Shown here piece by piece: positions 15,091 to 22,573 of a DNA stretch of 39,889 nucleotides; the stretch's first letter is position 1; every line of letters begins with the position of its first letter. The position numbers and the translations under genes were made by a program. Origin of the DNA: Streptomyces hydrogenans (GTDB lineage: Bacteria > Actinomycetota > Actinomycetes > Streptomycetales > Streptomycetaceae); the NCBI RefSeq assembly GCF_014656075.1, contig NZ_BNBS01000077.1:1-39889 (forward strand). The letters are read 5' to 3'. The notes beneath the pieces were generated by a model, which saw only the letters and a program-made list of their open reading frames with translations, ran no database searches and was not told where the DNA came from.

Positions 15091-15855
15091 GCGGCTCCGG
15101 AAGCCCGCGGCCAGCGGCATCCGCAGGCCGATCGGGGGAGGGGCCGCCATGGCGTCCGTCAGGGGGCGGGTGACCGGGCGGGCGAAGAGGGCGCCGAGGA
15201 CGAAGTCGGCGGCGAGCGCCCGCACCTCGTCGGCGTACTGGCGCAGCCCGTGCCCGTCCGAGTGGACCTCGAAGCGGCAGGTCTCCCGGTTCGTCTTCTT
15301 GGCGCGGGCCGCGTAGCGGAAGGACAGCTCGGGATCGGTCCGGGCGTCGTTGGTGCCGTGCACGATCAGCACCCGGCGTCCGGTGAGTTGGCGTACGGGC
15401 TCGGGCTCGGCGGCCACGTCGTCCTCGGGCAGCCAGGGCGCGAGCGCCAGCACCGCGCCGACGGCGGGGTGCCCGGCGGCCCGCAGCGCGGCCCGGGCTC
15501 CCATCCCGTGGCCGATCAGGCAGACCGGGACGTCGCCGTAGCGCCGGACGGCCTCGGCGACCGCCCAGGAGGCGTCCGCGGCGAGGTCCGCGTCGGTGCC
15601 GTTCCAGCCGCGCCCCCGGTAGCGCACCACCTGGGCGACGAGCCCCTCCGGCCGTCCCGCGCGGGCGAGTTCGCGCCCCAGCGGCAGTGCGGCGGCGTGC
15701 GCGCGGGCCGATGCCCGACGGCCCGACACCGGTTCCCCGTCCGGCAGGAGCAGCGCCACGCCGCCCACCGCCGCCGCGGACCGTGAAACCCCGACAGGCC
15801 GACCGAGCCGGGGTCTCCGGCCGTCGGCAGTCCCCACGAGTGCGTACTGCGCCAT
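15076..15855 (-). CDS. alpha/beta-hydrolase-fold protein lacking the usual nucleophile serine
   Basis: This 259-residue protein has an alpha/beta-hydrolase outline: VGGVALLLPDGEPVS strand, YRGRGWNGTDADLAADASWAV region, nucleophile elbow LIGHGMGARAALRAAG, strand RRVLIVHGTNDARTDP with the acid, and HSDGHGLRQY with the His. At the elbow the pattern G-x-S-x-G reads G-H-G-M-G, so glycine replaces the serine; acid and His remain. It may be inactive, use another mechanism, or belong to a sub-family that has lost hydrolysis. No signal peptide is seen. The gene stands alone between the LysR and GNAT genes; the C-terminal tail is Pro/Arg-rich. Confidence 0.75.
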   Translation of the reverse strand: MAQYALVGTADGRRPRLGRPVGVSRSAAAVGGVALLLPDGEPVSGRRASARAHAAALPLGRELARAGRPEGLVAQVVRYRGRGWNGTDADLAADASWAVAEAVRRYGDVPVCLIGHGMGARAALRAAGHPAVGAVLALAPWLPEDDVAAEPEPVRQLTGRRVLIVHGTNDARTDPELSFRYAARAKKTNRETCRFEVHSDGHGLRQYADEVRALAADFVLGALFARPVTRPLTDAMAAPPPIGLRMPLAAGFRSRSGRR

Positions 15856-15943
15856 GACAGAACAGTCTCAGAAGCGGAGGTGTACGGCAGTCGTACGCGC
15901 GGTCTCTGTTACGTATCGCCGCCCCGGCGAACTCCGGTCCGCT

Positions 15944-16738
15944 CTACACGCGTTCGAAGCAGTGCACGGTGCCGACGGGGACGAAGCCCCGCCGCCCGTA
16001 CCAGTGGCGCGGCCAGTCGTCCGCGAGCGCGGTGAGGAAGACGGTGGCGCAGCCGGCGCCGGCCGCCGTGCGCAGCGCCGTGTCCAGGACCACCCCGGCG
16101 TGGCCCTGCCGCAGATGGGAGGCGGCCGTCACCAGGTCCTCGATCTGGGCCACCCCCGAAGCCGGGTCCAGGTAGAGATCGCCCCAGGCGGCCACCTCGC
16201 CCCACTCGTCGTGGGAGGCGAGGAAGCGGACGTCGGGCGCGCCCCGGAGGCGGGCCGCCCGGCGGTCGACCAGGTCCCGGACCACCTCGTCCCCCGCCTC
16301 CGGCAGGAAGCGGCGCCAGCTGTCGGCGACCGGCCCCCGCAGGGACGGCAGGTCCACCTCGCGCGCCCCGCCGAGCTCCGGCACCGGGCCCTCGTGGCGC
16401 ATGAGGAGGACGGTCGCGCAGGTGTACCCGGCCAGGGCCAGCGGCTCCGCGCAGGCGGCCGCGGTCGGCCCGTCGAGCACGTACACCGCCCGGTGGGGGA
16501 GGTGCGCGAGGAGTTCGTCGGCCCGGCCGGGCAGTGCCTCGGGGTCGGTCGGGCCGTCCACGAGGAGGTGGTTGTTGCCGTGGGACAGGGCGTAGGCGTC
16601 GTCGAGCGCGGCGAATCCCCCGGGGAAGTCGACGGTCCGGGCGGCCTGCCGGCGGGTGAAGGCGGACACGAAGCCGTGGACGCGCCGGAGTTCGGCGGGG
16701 TCGACGGCGAAGGCGGCAGGGTCGGACGGGGTGCTCAT
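15944..16738 (-). CDS. GNAT-family N-acetyltransferase
   Basis: This 264-residue protein has a C-terminal GNAT domain: the ASGVAQIEDLVTAASHLRQGHAGVVLDTAL segment carries strand 4 and the acetyl-CoA loop (R/Q-x-x-G-x-G/A, here RQGHAG), followed by TVFLTALADDWPRHWYGRRGFVPVG, the typical end of the fold. The N-terminal about 120 residues, FVSAFTRRQAARTVDFPGGFAALDDAYALSHGNN, look like a degenerate second GNAT copy. The frame stays open far upstream, through the antisense of add, but the ATG at 16738 (ATGAGCACCCCG) is the sensible start, because family similarity begins there and the shared promoter region with add lies right before it. The acceptor is unknown. Confidence 0.8.
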   Translation of the reverse strand: MSTPSDPAAFAVDPAELRRVHGFVSAFTRRQAARTVDFPGGFAALDDAYALSHGNNHLLVDGPTDPEALPGRADELLAHLPHRAVYVLDGPTAAACAEPLALAGYTCATVLLMRHEGPVPELGGAREVDLPSLRGPVADSWRRFLPEAGDEVVRDLVDRRAARLRGAPDVRFLASHDEWGEVAAWGDLYLDPASGVAQIEDLVTAASHLRQGHAGVVLDTALRTAAGAGCATVFLTALADDWPRHWYGRRGFVPVGTVHCFERV

Positions 16739-16815
16739 GCGGTCAGGGTAGGCAGCCGGGGCCCGGCCGCGCACCCGGGAAAACCCCGTCGCTCCCGGCG
16801 TCGACGGGGCGCGTT

Positions 16816-16827
16816 CTACGCGCGTAG
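16816..16827. promoter_or_regulatory. nucleoside-regulon operator, copy 4 (add), perfect palindrome
   Basis: CTACGCGCGTAG is a perfect 12-bp palindrome. It ends 4 bases before a -10-like TAGAGT (16832-16837), which lies 6 bases before the ATG at 16844, so it fills the spacer of the add promoter. An identical copy is at 29384. Confidence 0.8.
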
Positions 16828-16831
16828 GGGC

Positions 16832-16843
16832 TAGAGTGCGGCA
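16832..16843 (+). promoter_or_regulatory. -10 box of add giving a leaderless message
   Basis: TAGAGT (16832-16837) plus 6 bases leads straight to ATG 16844, and no ribosome site precedes the ATG. This places the transcription start at or next to the A of the start codon. No convincing -35 box is seen, which fits a promoter needing or lacking other contacts. Confidence 0.55.
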
Positions 16844-17998
16844 ATGACGAGCCAGACATCCCACGTCCCCACCGCGGACCAGATCCGCCGTGCCCCGAAG
16901 GTGCTGCTCCACGACCACCTCGACGGCGGACTGCGCCCCGGCACGATCATCGAACTCGCCCGCGAGCAGGGCTATTCGAGGCTGCCCGAGACGGAACCCG
17001 ACAAGCTCGGCATCTGGTTCCGCGAGGCCGCCGACTCCGGCTCCCTGGAGCGCTACCTGGAGACCTTCGCGCACACCTGCGCCGTCATGCAGACCCGCGA
17101 GGCGCTCTTCCGCGTCGCCGCCGAGTGCGCCGTCGACCTCGCCGAGGACGGCGTCGTCTACGCCGAGGTGCGGTACGCCCCCGAGCAGCACCTGGAGGCC
17201 GGGCTGACCCTGGAGGAGGTCGTCGAGGCGGTCAACGAGGGCTTCCGCGAGGGCGAGCGCCGGGCCCGCGAGGCCGGTCACCGGATCAGGGTCGGCGCCC
17301 TGCTCACCGCGATGCGGCACGCGGCCCGCGCCCTGGAGATCGCCGAGCTGGCCAACCGCTACCGCGACGACGGCGTCGTGGGCTTCGACATCGCGGGCGC
17401 CGAGGCCGGCTACCCGCCCACCCGCCACCTCGACGCCTTCGAGTACCTCAAGCGGGAGAACAACCACTTCACCATCCACGCCGGAGAGGCGTTCGGCCTG
17501 CCCTCGATCTGGCAGGCGCTCCAGTGGTGCGGCGCCGACCGGCTCGGCCACGGGGTGCGGATCATCGACGACATCGAGGTGGCCGAGGACGGCTCGGTGC
17601 GGCTCGGCCGGCTCGCCGCGTACGTCCGCGACAAGCGGATCCCGCTGGAGATGTGCCCCACCTCGAACCTCCAGACCGGCGCCGCCGCCTCCTACGCGGA
17701 GCACCCCATCGGGCTGCTCCGCAAGCTCCACTTCCGCGCGACGGTGAACACCGACAACCGGCTGATGAGCGGCACCAGCATGAGCCGGGAATTCGAGCTG
17801 CTGGTCGACGCCTTCGATTACACGCTCGACGATCTCCAGTGGTTCACGGTCAATGCGATGAAATCAGCGTTCATTCCTTTCGATGAACGACTGGCCATGA
17901 TCAACGACGTGATCAAGCCCGGATATGCCGAACTGAAGTCCGAGTGGCTTTTCCGGCAGACCGCCACGACCAGCGGTTCTTCCGGTCAGACGGACTGA
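16844..17998 (+). CDS. add: adenosine deaminase
   Basis: This 384-residue cytosolic zinc enzyme turns adenosine and deoxyadenosine into (deoxy)inosine. Metal and active-site residues are all present: His23 and His25 in LHDHLDGG, His212 and Glu215 in IHAGEAFG, His236 in LGHGVRI and Asp304 in NTDNRLMSG; CPTSNLQTG (271-279) is also typical. The length is normal for the bacterial family. The ATG has no ribosome site and lies 6 bases after a -10 box, so the message is probably leaderless. A perfect copy of the nucleoside operator lies in front. The last about 60 codons use more A/T third positions than the rest. Confidence 0.95.
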   Translation: MTSQTSHVPTADQIRRAPKVLLHDHLDGGLRPGTIIELAREQGYSRLPETEPDKLGIWFREAADSGSLERYLETFAHTCAVMQTREALFRVAAECAVDLAEDGVVYAEVRYAPEQHLEAGLTLEEVVEAVNEGFREGERRAREAGHRIRVGALLTAMRHAARALEIAELANRYRDDGVVGFDIAGAEAGYPPTRHLDAFEYLKRENNHFTIHAGEAFGLPSIWQALQWCGADRLGHGVRIIDDIEVAEDGSVRLGRLAAYVRDKRIPLEMCPTSNLQTGAAASYAEHPIGLLRKLHFRATVNTDNRLMSGTSMSREFELLVDAFDYTLDDLQWFTVNAMKSAFIPFDERLAMINDVIKPGYAELKSEWLFRQTATTSGSSGQTD

Positions 17999-18022
17999 GA
18001 AAAGGCGTACGGAGGGGTGCGG

Positions 18023-18053
18023 AGCCGTCGGGGAGGCGTGACACCCGGCGGCT
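18023..18053 (+). terminator. 10-bp stem terminator after add
   Basis: AGCCGTCGGG (18023-18032) pairs with CCCGGCGGCT (18044-18053), one G-T pair, followed by TTT, 25 bases after the add stop. The rest of the gap up to 18184 has a direct repeat GTTTGCGGAG (18061-18070 and 18088-18097) and TCCGGATT twice (18110, 18125), possibly promoter elements of the next gene. Confidence 0.6.
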
Positions 18054-18184
18054 TTCCGGTGTTTGCGGAGCGGAGGCGGGGCGGTTAGTTTGCGGAGCTG
18101 CTCTGCATGTCCGGATTCCCCTGTTCCGGATTTGCTCTCCTGATGTCCCGAAGCTCAGCCCTCAAGCCCAAGGAAGATTTTCAG

Positions 18185-18571
18185 ATGAAGCAGTCCGCTG
18201 CCAAGAAGCTCGGTGTCGCCGCCCTCGGCGCCGCTTTCGCCGCTGCCGCCGCCGGCACGGCCTCCGCGGCCCCGCTCCCGGCACCGCTCGACGGCGCCGA
18301 CGCGCTGGGCTCCGTGACCCAGCTCGCCCCGCTGGGCGACGGCCTCACCGAGCGCCTCGACGGCACCGGCCAGGCCCTCGGCGGCGGCCAGGGCGCCCGC
18401 GGCCAGGGCCTCGACCAGGGCGTCAAGACCCTCCCCCAGGCGGCCGGCCAGGCCACCCAGAACCTGCCGACCGACGCCGCCGCCCGCGCCGCCGGCGCCA
18501 CCCCGCTCGGCGCCGCCACCGGCCTCCTCGGCCGCCTCCCGCTCGGCGCGGGCGGCGTGCCGATCGGCTGA
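18185..18571 (+). CDS. small secreted Ala/Gly-rich protein
   Basis: This 128-residue exported protein starts MKQSAAKKLGVAALGAAFAAAAAGTASAAPLP, a clear Sec signal peptide with cleavage after ASA (about residue 30). The mature part is rich in Ala, Gly, Leu, Gln and Pro with no cysteine or charged core, and loosely repeats LPxA..D / GQGARGQGLDQG. No catalytic motif is seen; related Streptomyces proteins are of unknown function, often mislabelled as ATP-binding. The ATG at 18185 is preferred over upstream in-frame starts because AAGGAAG lies 8 bases before it and the signal peptide begins there. A second protein of similar style is at 24175. Confidence 0.75.
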   Translation: MKQSAAKKLGVAALGAAFAAAAAGTASAAPLPAPLDGADALGSVTQLAPLGDGLTERLDGTGQALGGGQGARGQGLDQGVKTLPQAAGQATQNLPTDAAARAAGATPLGAATGLLGRLPLGAGGVPIG

Positions 18572-18581
18572 CCCCCGCACA

Positions 18582-18630
18582 CGCCGAAGGGGCGCGCACC
18601 CGGCACATCCGGGTCCGCGCCCCTTCGGCG
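18582..18630. terminator. long bidirectional hairpin between convergent genes
   Basis: CGCCGAAGGGGCGCG (18582-18596) pairs with CGCGCCCCTTCGGCG (18616-18630); after one mismatch a further six pairs extend to a 5-base loop near 18604-18608. It lies between the small secreted protein (stop 18571) and pspC (stop 18646). Confidence 0.85.
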
Positions 18631-18645
18631 TACTCCTCCGGCCCG

Positions 18646-18852
18646 TTACCAGGCCGCCGCCTTCGTGGCCCGGGACTCGCCCGGCAGCAGCAGCCACAGC
18701 GCCGCGTAGAGCAGGACCTGCGGGCCGGGCAGCAGACACGAGGCCAGGAAGATCACACGCATCGTCAGGGCGGAGGTGCCGAAGCGCCGGGCGAGCGCCG
18801 CGCACACACCGCCGAGCATCCGGCCGTCGCGGGGGCGGACAAGTGCGGCCAT
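18646..18852 (-). CDS. PspC-domain membrane protein
   Basis: This 68-residue protein is essentially one PspC domain: LVRPRDGRMLGGVCAALARRFGTSALTMRVIFLASCLLPGPQVLLYAALWLLLPGE. The GGVCAALA motif and the hydrophobic helices with the GPQVLLYAALWLLLP end are diagnostic. PspC proteins sit in the cytoplasmic membrane and are linked to envelope stress; in Streptomyces the small single-domain forms have no proven role. The ATG at 18852 has GGAGCC at a suitable distance on the minus strand. It may be cotranscribed behind the VanZ-like and AfsQ genes, but 90 bases separate it from the VanZ end. Confidence 0.85.
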   Translation of the reverse strand: MAALVRPRDGRMLGGVCAALARRFGTSALTMRVIFLASCLLPGPQVLLYAALWLLLPGESRATKAAAW

Positions 18853-18942
18853 GGTGGGCTCCTTCGTCGGTTCCGGGAGGCCGCTCCTCCGGGCCTCCCG
18901 ATGACTCTATGGTGCCGCCGCGACCACCCCTGCGACGTCGGT

Positions 18943-19527
18943 CTACCGGGCGATCGGAACCCTGGGAATCCTCGGGGTACGACCCTGATCCGCCTCGTTC
19001 CCGATCACGACACGACCCCGACCCCGGGAACGACCCCGGCCCGGCCGCGGACCGTGCGGGTCCGTCCGCCGGCGCCGCAGCCGCGCCCGCGCCGCCGGCA
19101 CCACCAGGAGATGGGCGAGCGCCACCCCGAGCGTGTTCAGGAGCACCGAGTCCACGTCCACGACCTGCCCCGGCACCGCCGTCTGGAGCAGCTCCAGGGC
19201 CAGCGACACCAGCGCGCCCGCCGCCGTCGTCCGGGCCAGCGACCCCCACCGCGAGGCGTCGAGACGCCCGTCGCACATCGGCAGCAGCACCCCGAGCGGG
19301 GCGAGCAGCAGCAGTCCCTCGGCGATCAGCCGGGCCGCCGCGGCGGGCCCCAGCGCCAGATCGGCCCGCAGCCCGGCCAGCGGCACCGTGTTCGGTGCGG
19401 TCACCCAGGCCACGTCCCGTGGGAGCAGGCCGATCCAGGCGACGAGCAGCAGATGCGCGATCAGGAGCACGAACCCGATCACGCGGACGACCACGGCGGC
19501 GTTCCCGCCCGAACCTTGACGCTGCAC
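18943..19527 (-). CDS. VanZ-like family membrane protein
   Basis: This 194-residue membrane protein has the VanZ-like pattern: IGFVLLIAHLLLVAWIGLLPRDV (TM1), NTVPLAGLRADL, a second helix LIAEGLLLLAPLGVLLPM, a third TTAAGALVSLALELLQTAVPG with the conserved ELLQ, then VVDVDSVLLNTLGVALAHLLV with the conserved D-x-D-x-x-x-N-T-x-G. The cytosolic tail is very Arg-rich. VanZ relatives are tied to low-level glycopeptide resistance and membrane topology but most are uncharacterised. The GTG at 19527 is preferred over TTG 19536 because a G-run ribosome site lies between them. It follows the AfsQ operon by 39 bases and could be read from it. Confidence 0.78.
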   Translation of the reverse strand: MQRQGSGGNAAVVVRVIGFVLLIAHLLLVAWIGLLPRDVAWVTAPNTVPLAGLRADLALGPAAAARLIAEGLLLLAPLGVLLPMCDGRLDASRWGSLARTTAAGALVSLALELLQTAVPGQVVDVDSVLLNTLGVALAHLLVVPAARARLRRRRTDPHGPRPGRGRSRGRGRVVIGNEADQGRTPRIPRVPIAR

Positions 19528-19549
19528 GCCCCCCAAGACGCGGACCGCG

Positions 19550-19565
19550 CCGGAAACGGTTCCGG
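19550..19565 (-). terminator. short hairpin at the end of the afsQ operon
   Basis: CCGGAA (19550-19555) and TTCCGG (19560-19565) pair around four bases just after the lipoprotein stop codon. Six pairs is weak, so read-through into the VanZ-like gene is likely. Confidence 0.35.
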
Positions 19566-19566
19566 T

Positions 19567-20178
19567 TCAGCCCGCCGGCGTCGCCCGGACGGCCGCGGGA
19601 GCCGTCGGCGGCGCGGACTCGGGCCGCTCCCGCAGCTCCGTCGTACAGCGGTAGCGCTTCGGCGGATACGCCCCCGGGCCCGCGAGCAGCACCGTGTGCC
19701 CGCCCGCGCCCGCCGAGCTCTCCGCGAAGGTGCACACCAGCTGCGACAGCGCCGCCGGCGCCAGGTCCTCCGGCTGCCGGCTCAGCCGCAGCGTGCCCTC
19801 CGGATCGCCCGCCCGGCCGCGCGCCACCGACAGCGGAGCCCGTACCGCCGTGGTGAAACCGGCCTGCCGCTCCGCCTCCGACGGCTCCGCGAGCAGCTGC
19901 GCGAGGAGCGCCGACGCCGTCCGCACCGGATCGCCGCTCGCCTTGTCCTCCGGCTGCGGCGACCTGCGGTCCACCGGCTCCAGCTGCGAACCGCACACCA
20001 GGAACGCCCGCACCGGCACCCCCGGCGCGGGCGCCGACGACTCCGGCACGTTGCACGGCACCCGGGACGGGGCCGCGCCCGCGTCCACCGGCACCGTCGT
20101 CGTCCTGATCCCGCAGCCGGAGACCAGCGCGGCGAGCGCCACCGCGGGCAGCACCGCCGCCACCGTACGCAGCCTCAC
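19567..20178 (-). CDS. lipoprotein of the AfsQ operon
   Basis: This 203-residue protein has a lipoprotein signal peptide: RLRTVAAVLPAVALAALVSGCGIRTTT, lipobox LVSGC. The exported part has four further cysteines in two groups (VPCNVPESS, FLVCGSQLE, LVCTFAESS, YRCTTELRE), probably two disulfides. It carries no enzyme motif. Its GTG start at 20178 overlaps the afsQ2 stop by 4 bases, so its amount is tied to the sensor kinase. In S. coelicolor a lipoprotein gene also follows afsQ2. Such coupled lipoproteins can tune sensor activity at the membrane, as CseA does for CseC; that role here is inference. Confidence 0.85.
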   Translation of the reverse strand: MRLRTVAAVLPAVALAALVSGCGIRTTTVPVDAGAAPSRVPCNVPESSAPAPGVPVRAFLVCGSQLEPVDRRSPQPEDKASGDPVRTASALLAQLLAEPSEAERQAGFTTAVRAPLSVARGRAGDPEGTLRLSRQPEDLAPAALSQLVCTFAESSAGAGGHTVLLAGPGAYPPKRYRCTTELRERPESAPPTAPAAVRATPAG

Positions 20179-21728
20179 TCGTCCTCTCCCTTGCCCTGCC
20201 GGGTGCCGGTGCCCAGGGCGCGGGCGACCGCCGACGCGTCCCGGGGCAGCCGCAGCACGAACACCGCGCCGTCCACCGCGCCGTCCTCGCCCACCGAGTT
20301 GTCGGCGGTGATCGTCCCGCCGTGGATCAGCGCGTTCTCCATCGCGATCGACAGGCCGAGGCCCGAGCCGTCGGAGCGGGGCCGCTGCGCGCTCGCCTTG
20401 TAGAAGCGGTCGAAGACGTGCGGCAGCACCTCCTCGGGGATGCCGGGACCGTGGTCCCGCACCGCGACGACCAGCTCCTCCTCGTCGTCCGCACCCGGCT
20501 CGGTGCGCACCGAGACCCGCACCGGGGAGCCGCCGTGCTTCAGCGCGTTCCCGATCAGGTTCGCCAGGATCACGTCGAGGCGGCGCGGGTCGAGCCGGCA
20601 CATGACGCCGCGCTCCGCGTCCAGGTCCACCGCGTCCAGCCACGCCCGCGCGTCGATGCACGCGGTGATCTGGTCGGCGATGTCCACGTCGTCCAGGACC
20701 AGCCGGGCGGTGCCCGCGTCGAAGCGGGTCACCTCCATCAGGTTCTCCACCAGGTTGTTGAGCCGCCGGGTCTCGCTCACCACCAGCGCCACCGCCGGGG
20801 CGATCATCGGGTCCAGCGAGTCCTGCTCGTCCTCCAGGACCTCCGTCACCGCGGTCAGCGCCGTCAGCGGCGTCCGCAGCTCGTGCGACATGTCGGCGAC
20901 GAACCGCCGGGACGACTCCTCCCGGGCGCTCATGTCCGCGACCTTCTTCTGCAGGTTCTCCGCCGCGCTGTTGAACGTCCGGGACAGATCGGACAGTTCG
21001 TCCGCTCCCGTCACCCGCAGCCGGGTGTCCAGCTTGCCCTCGCCCAGCTGCCGGGCCGCCTCGCCCAGCCGCCGCACCGGCCGCAGCACCGTCGACGCCG
21101 CGACCTGCGCCATCAGCACCGAACCGATCACCGCGAGCCCGGTCGCGATCCCCAGCGACCACGCCAGCGAGTTGAGGTCCGCCTTCTCCGCCGCCAGCGA
21201 CTTGAACATGTAACCGGCGGGCCCGCCGCCGTCGATCCGCGTCCCGCCCACCAGGTACGGCGTCCCGCCCCGCTCCGTCCGCTGCCAGAACAGGTGGTAC
21301 GGATACGGGTTCGCGTCCGTCACCGGGCGCCGGGTGTCCACCGCCTCCCGCAGCGACACCGGCACGTCGGCCAGCGTGAACACGTCCGGGTCCGAGGCGC
21401 CCACGATCGGCTTCCCCGCGGCCCGTTCGCCCAGCAGCAGCACCTGGTAGCCGGGGCCGCCGGCCGTCATCTCCTCCGAGGTGCGCCGCAGGTCCTCCTG
21501 CGTCGGCCGCAGCGGCAGCGTCGCCGCCCGGTTCTGCATCTCCTGCCGGAAGTCGTTCAGCGCGCTGTCCTGGGTGCGCTTGAGCACCGCCTCGCGGTTC
21601 AGCCAGTACGCGATCCCCGACGCCGACACCGCGGCCGTCAGCGCCACCAGCGCGAACACCACGACGAGCCGCAGGCGCAGGCTGGACAGCCGCAGCCGGG
21701 CGAACACCCCCCTGTTCCCCTTCGTCAC
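20175..21728 (-). CDS. afsQ2: AfsQ2 sensor histidine kinase
   Basis: This 517-residue membrane kinase has TM1 (about 20-43), an extracytoplasmic sensor region (about 45-185), TM2 (about 187-212), HAMP (213-265), HisKA with His282 in FVADMSHELRTPL, and HATPase_c with the N box LANLIGNALKHG (388-399), G1 DHGPGIPEE (425-433) and G2 GSGLGLSIAMENAL (454-467). The GTG start at 21728 overlaps the afsQ1 stop by 4 bases. In S. coelicolor AfsQ2 phosphorylates AfsQ1 and the pair affects antibiotic production and nitrogen/carbon metabolism, with clearest effects on glutamate as nitrogen source; the signal itself is unknown. Confidence 0.95.
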   Translation of the reverse strand: MTKGNRGVFARLRLSSLRLRLVVVFALVALTAAVSASGIAYWLNREAVLKRTQDSALNDFRQEMQNRAATLPLRPTQEDLRRTSEEMTAGGPGYQVLLLGERAAGKPIVGASDPDVFTLADVPVSLREAVDTRRPVTDANPYPYHLFWQRTERGGTPYLVGGTRIDGGGPAGYMFKSLAAEKADLNSLAWSLGIATGLAVIGSVLMAQVAASTVLRPVRRLGEAARQLGEGKLDTRLRVTGADELSDLSRTFNSAAENLQKKVADMSAREESSRRFVADMSHELRTPLTALTAVTEVLEDEQDSLDPMIAPAVALVVSETRRLNNLVENLMEVTRFDAGTARLVLDDVDIADQITACIDARAWLDAVDLDAERGVMCRLDPRRLDVILANLIGNALKHGGSPVRVSVRTEPGADDEEELVVAVRDHGPGIPEEVLPHVFDRFYKASAQRPRSDGSGLGLSIAMENALIHGGTITADNSVGEDGAVDGAVFVLRLPRDASAVARALGTGTRQGKGEDE

Positions 21729-22402
21729 GCAGGGACGTCCAGCCGGTAACCGACGCCCCGCACCGTGCGGATCAGGGTCGGCGAGGACGGCACGTCCTCC
21801 ACCTTCGCCCGCAGCCGCTGCACGCACGCGTCCACCAGACGCGAGTCGCCCAGGTAGTCGTGCTCCCACACCAGCCGCAGCAACTGCTGCCGGGACAGCG
21901 CCTGTCCGGGCCGCCGGCTCAGTTCGAGCAGCAGCCGCAGCTCGGTCGGGGTCAGCTGGAGGTCCAGCCCGTTCTTCGTCACGGTCATCGCGGCCCGGTC
22001 GATCACCAGCGAGCCGAAGCTCGCCGAATCCGTCGACTCCCGCTCGCCGCGCCGCAGCACGGCCCGGATCCGGGCGTCGAGCACCCGCCCCTGGACCGGC
22101 TTCACCACGTAGTCGTCGGCCCCCGACTCCAGCCCCACGACCACGTCGATGTCGTCGTTGCGCGCGGTGAGCAGGATGATCGGGAGCTGGTCGGTGCGGC
22201 GGATCCGCCGGCACACCTCGAACCCGTCGATGCCGGGCAGCATCACGTCCAGCACGACCAGGTCCGGCCGCTGCTCCTTGAGCAGCAGCAGGCCGTCCTC
22301 GCCCGACGCGGCGGTGGCCACCCGGTGGCCCTGCCGGGACAGGGAGAGTTCGAGGGCCGTGCGGATGGCGTCGTCGTCCTCGATCAGCAGCAGAAAAGGC
22401 AC
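21725..22402 (-). CDS. afsQ1: AfsQ1 response regulator (OmpR family)
   Basis: This 225-residue DNA-binding regulator is almost identical in pattern to S. coelicolor AfsQ1: LLLIEDDDAIRTALELSLSRQG, receiver phospho-site VLDVMLPGIDGFEVCRR (Asp52 with the start used here), KPVQGRVLDARIRAVLRRGE, and an OmpR winged helix (LQLTPTELRLLLELSRRPG ... DSRLVDACVQRLRAKVEDVPSSPTLIRTVRGVGYRLD). The GTG at 22402 is chosen over ATG 22411 because it gives the known 225-residue length and Asp52 numbering. It is divergent from sigQ, with a GTGAC-N6-GTGAC box between them that it should bind to control sigQ and perhaps itself. Confidence 0.95.
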   Translation of the reverse strand: MPFLLLIEDDDAIRTALELSLSRQGHRVATAASGEDGLLLLKEQRPDLVVLDVMLPGIDGFEVCRRIRRTDQLPIILLTARNDDIDVVVGLESGADDYVVKPVQGRVLDARIRAVLRRGERESTDSASFGSLVIDRAAMTVTKNGLDLQLTPTELRLLLELSRRPGQALSRQQLLRLVWEHDYLGDSRLVDACVQRLRAKVEDVPSSPTLIRTVRGVGYRLDVPA

Positions 22403-22470
22403 GGACGTCATTCTGGCTCATGAGCCGTCCGAGTTCGACCGCCCGGAGGCGCGCTTCCGTCATCGCCCCT

Positions 22471-22486
22471 GTGACACGTCTGTGAC
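22471..22486. promoter_or_regulatory. AfsQ1 box in the afsQ1-sigQ divergent promoter region
   Basis: GTGAC-ACGTCT-GTGAC is an exact GTnAC-N6-GTnAC direct repeat, the published AfsQ1 recognition pattern, in the place where AfsQ1 is known to act in S. coelicolor (sigQ promoter). It is 88 bases before the sigQ ATG and 69 bases before the afsQ1 GTG. Confidence 0.8.
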
Positions 22487-22573
22487 AGTCGGCGGACAAC
22501 GCCATGAAGTCCGCCGGGCAAGCTTCTTGGCACACGGACCGAAACACAGACTCCGAACGACGGGGGGCGCGAG

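Noticed and set aside
15880..15905. Possible sixth nucleoside operator (TACGCGCGGTC)
   Set aside because: Only the left part fits the palindrome and the flanking genes (alpha/beta hydrolase, GNAT) have no nucleoside role.
16739..17731. Upstream extension of the GNAT gene through the antisense of add
   Set aside because: The frame is open only by composition; acetyltransferase similarity begins at ATG 16738 and the add promoter occupies the gap.
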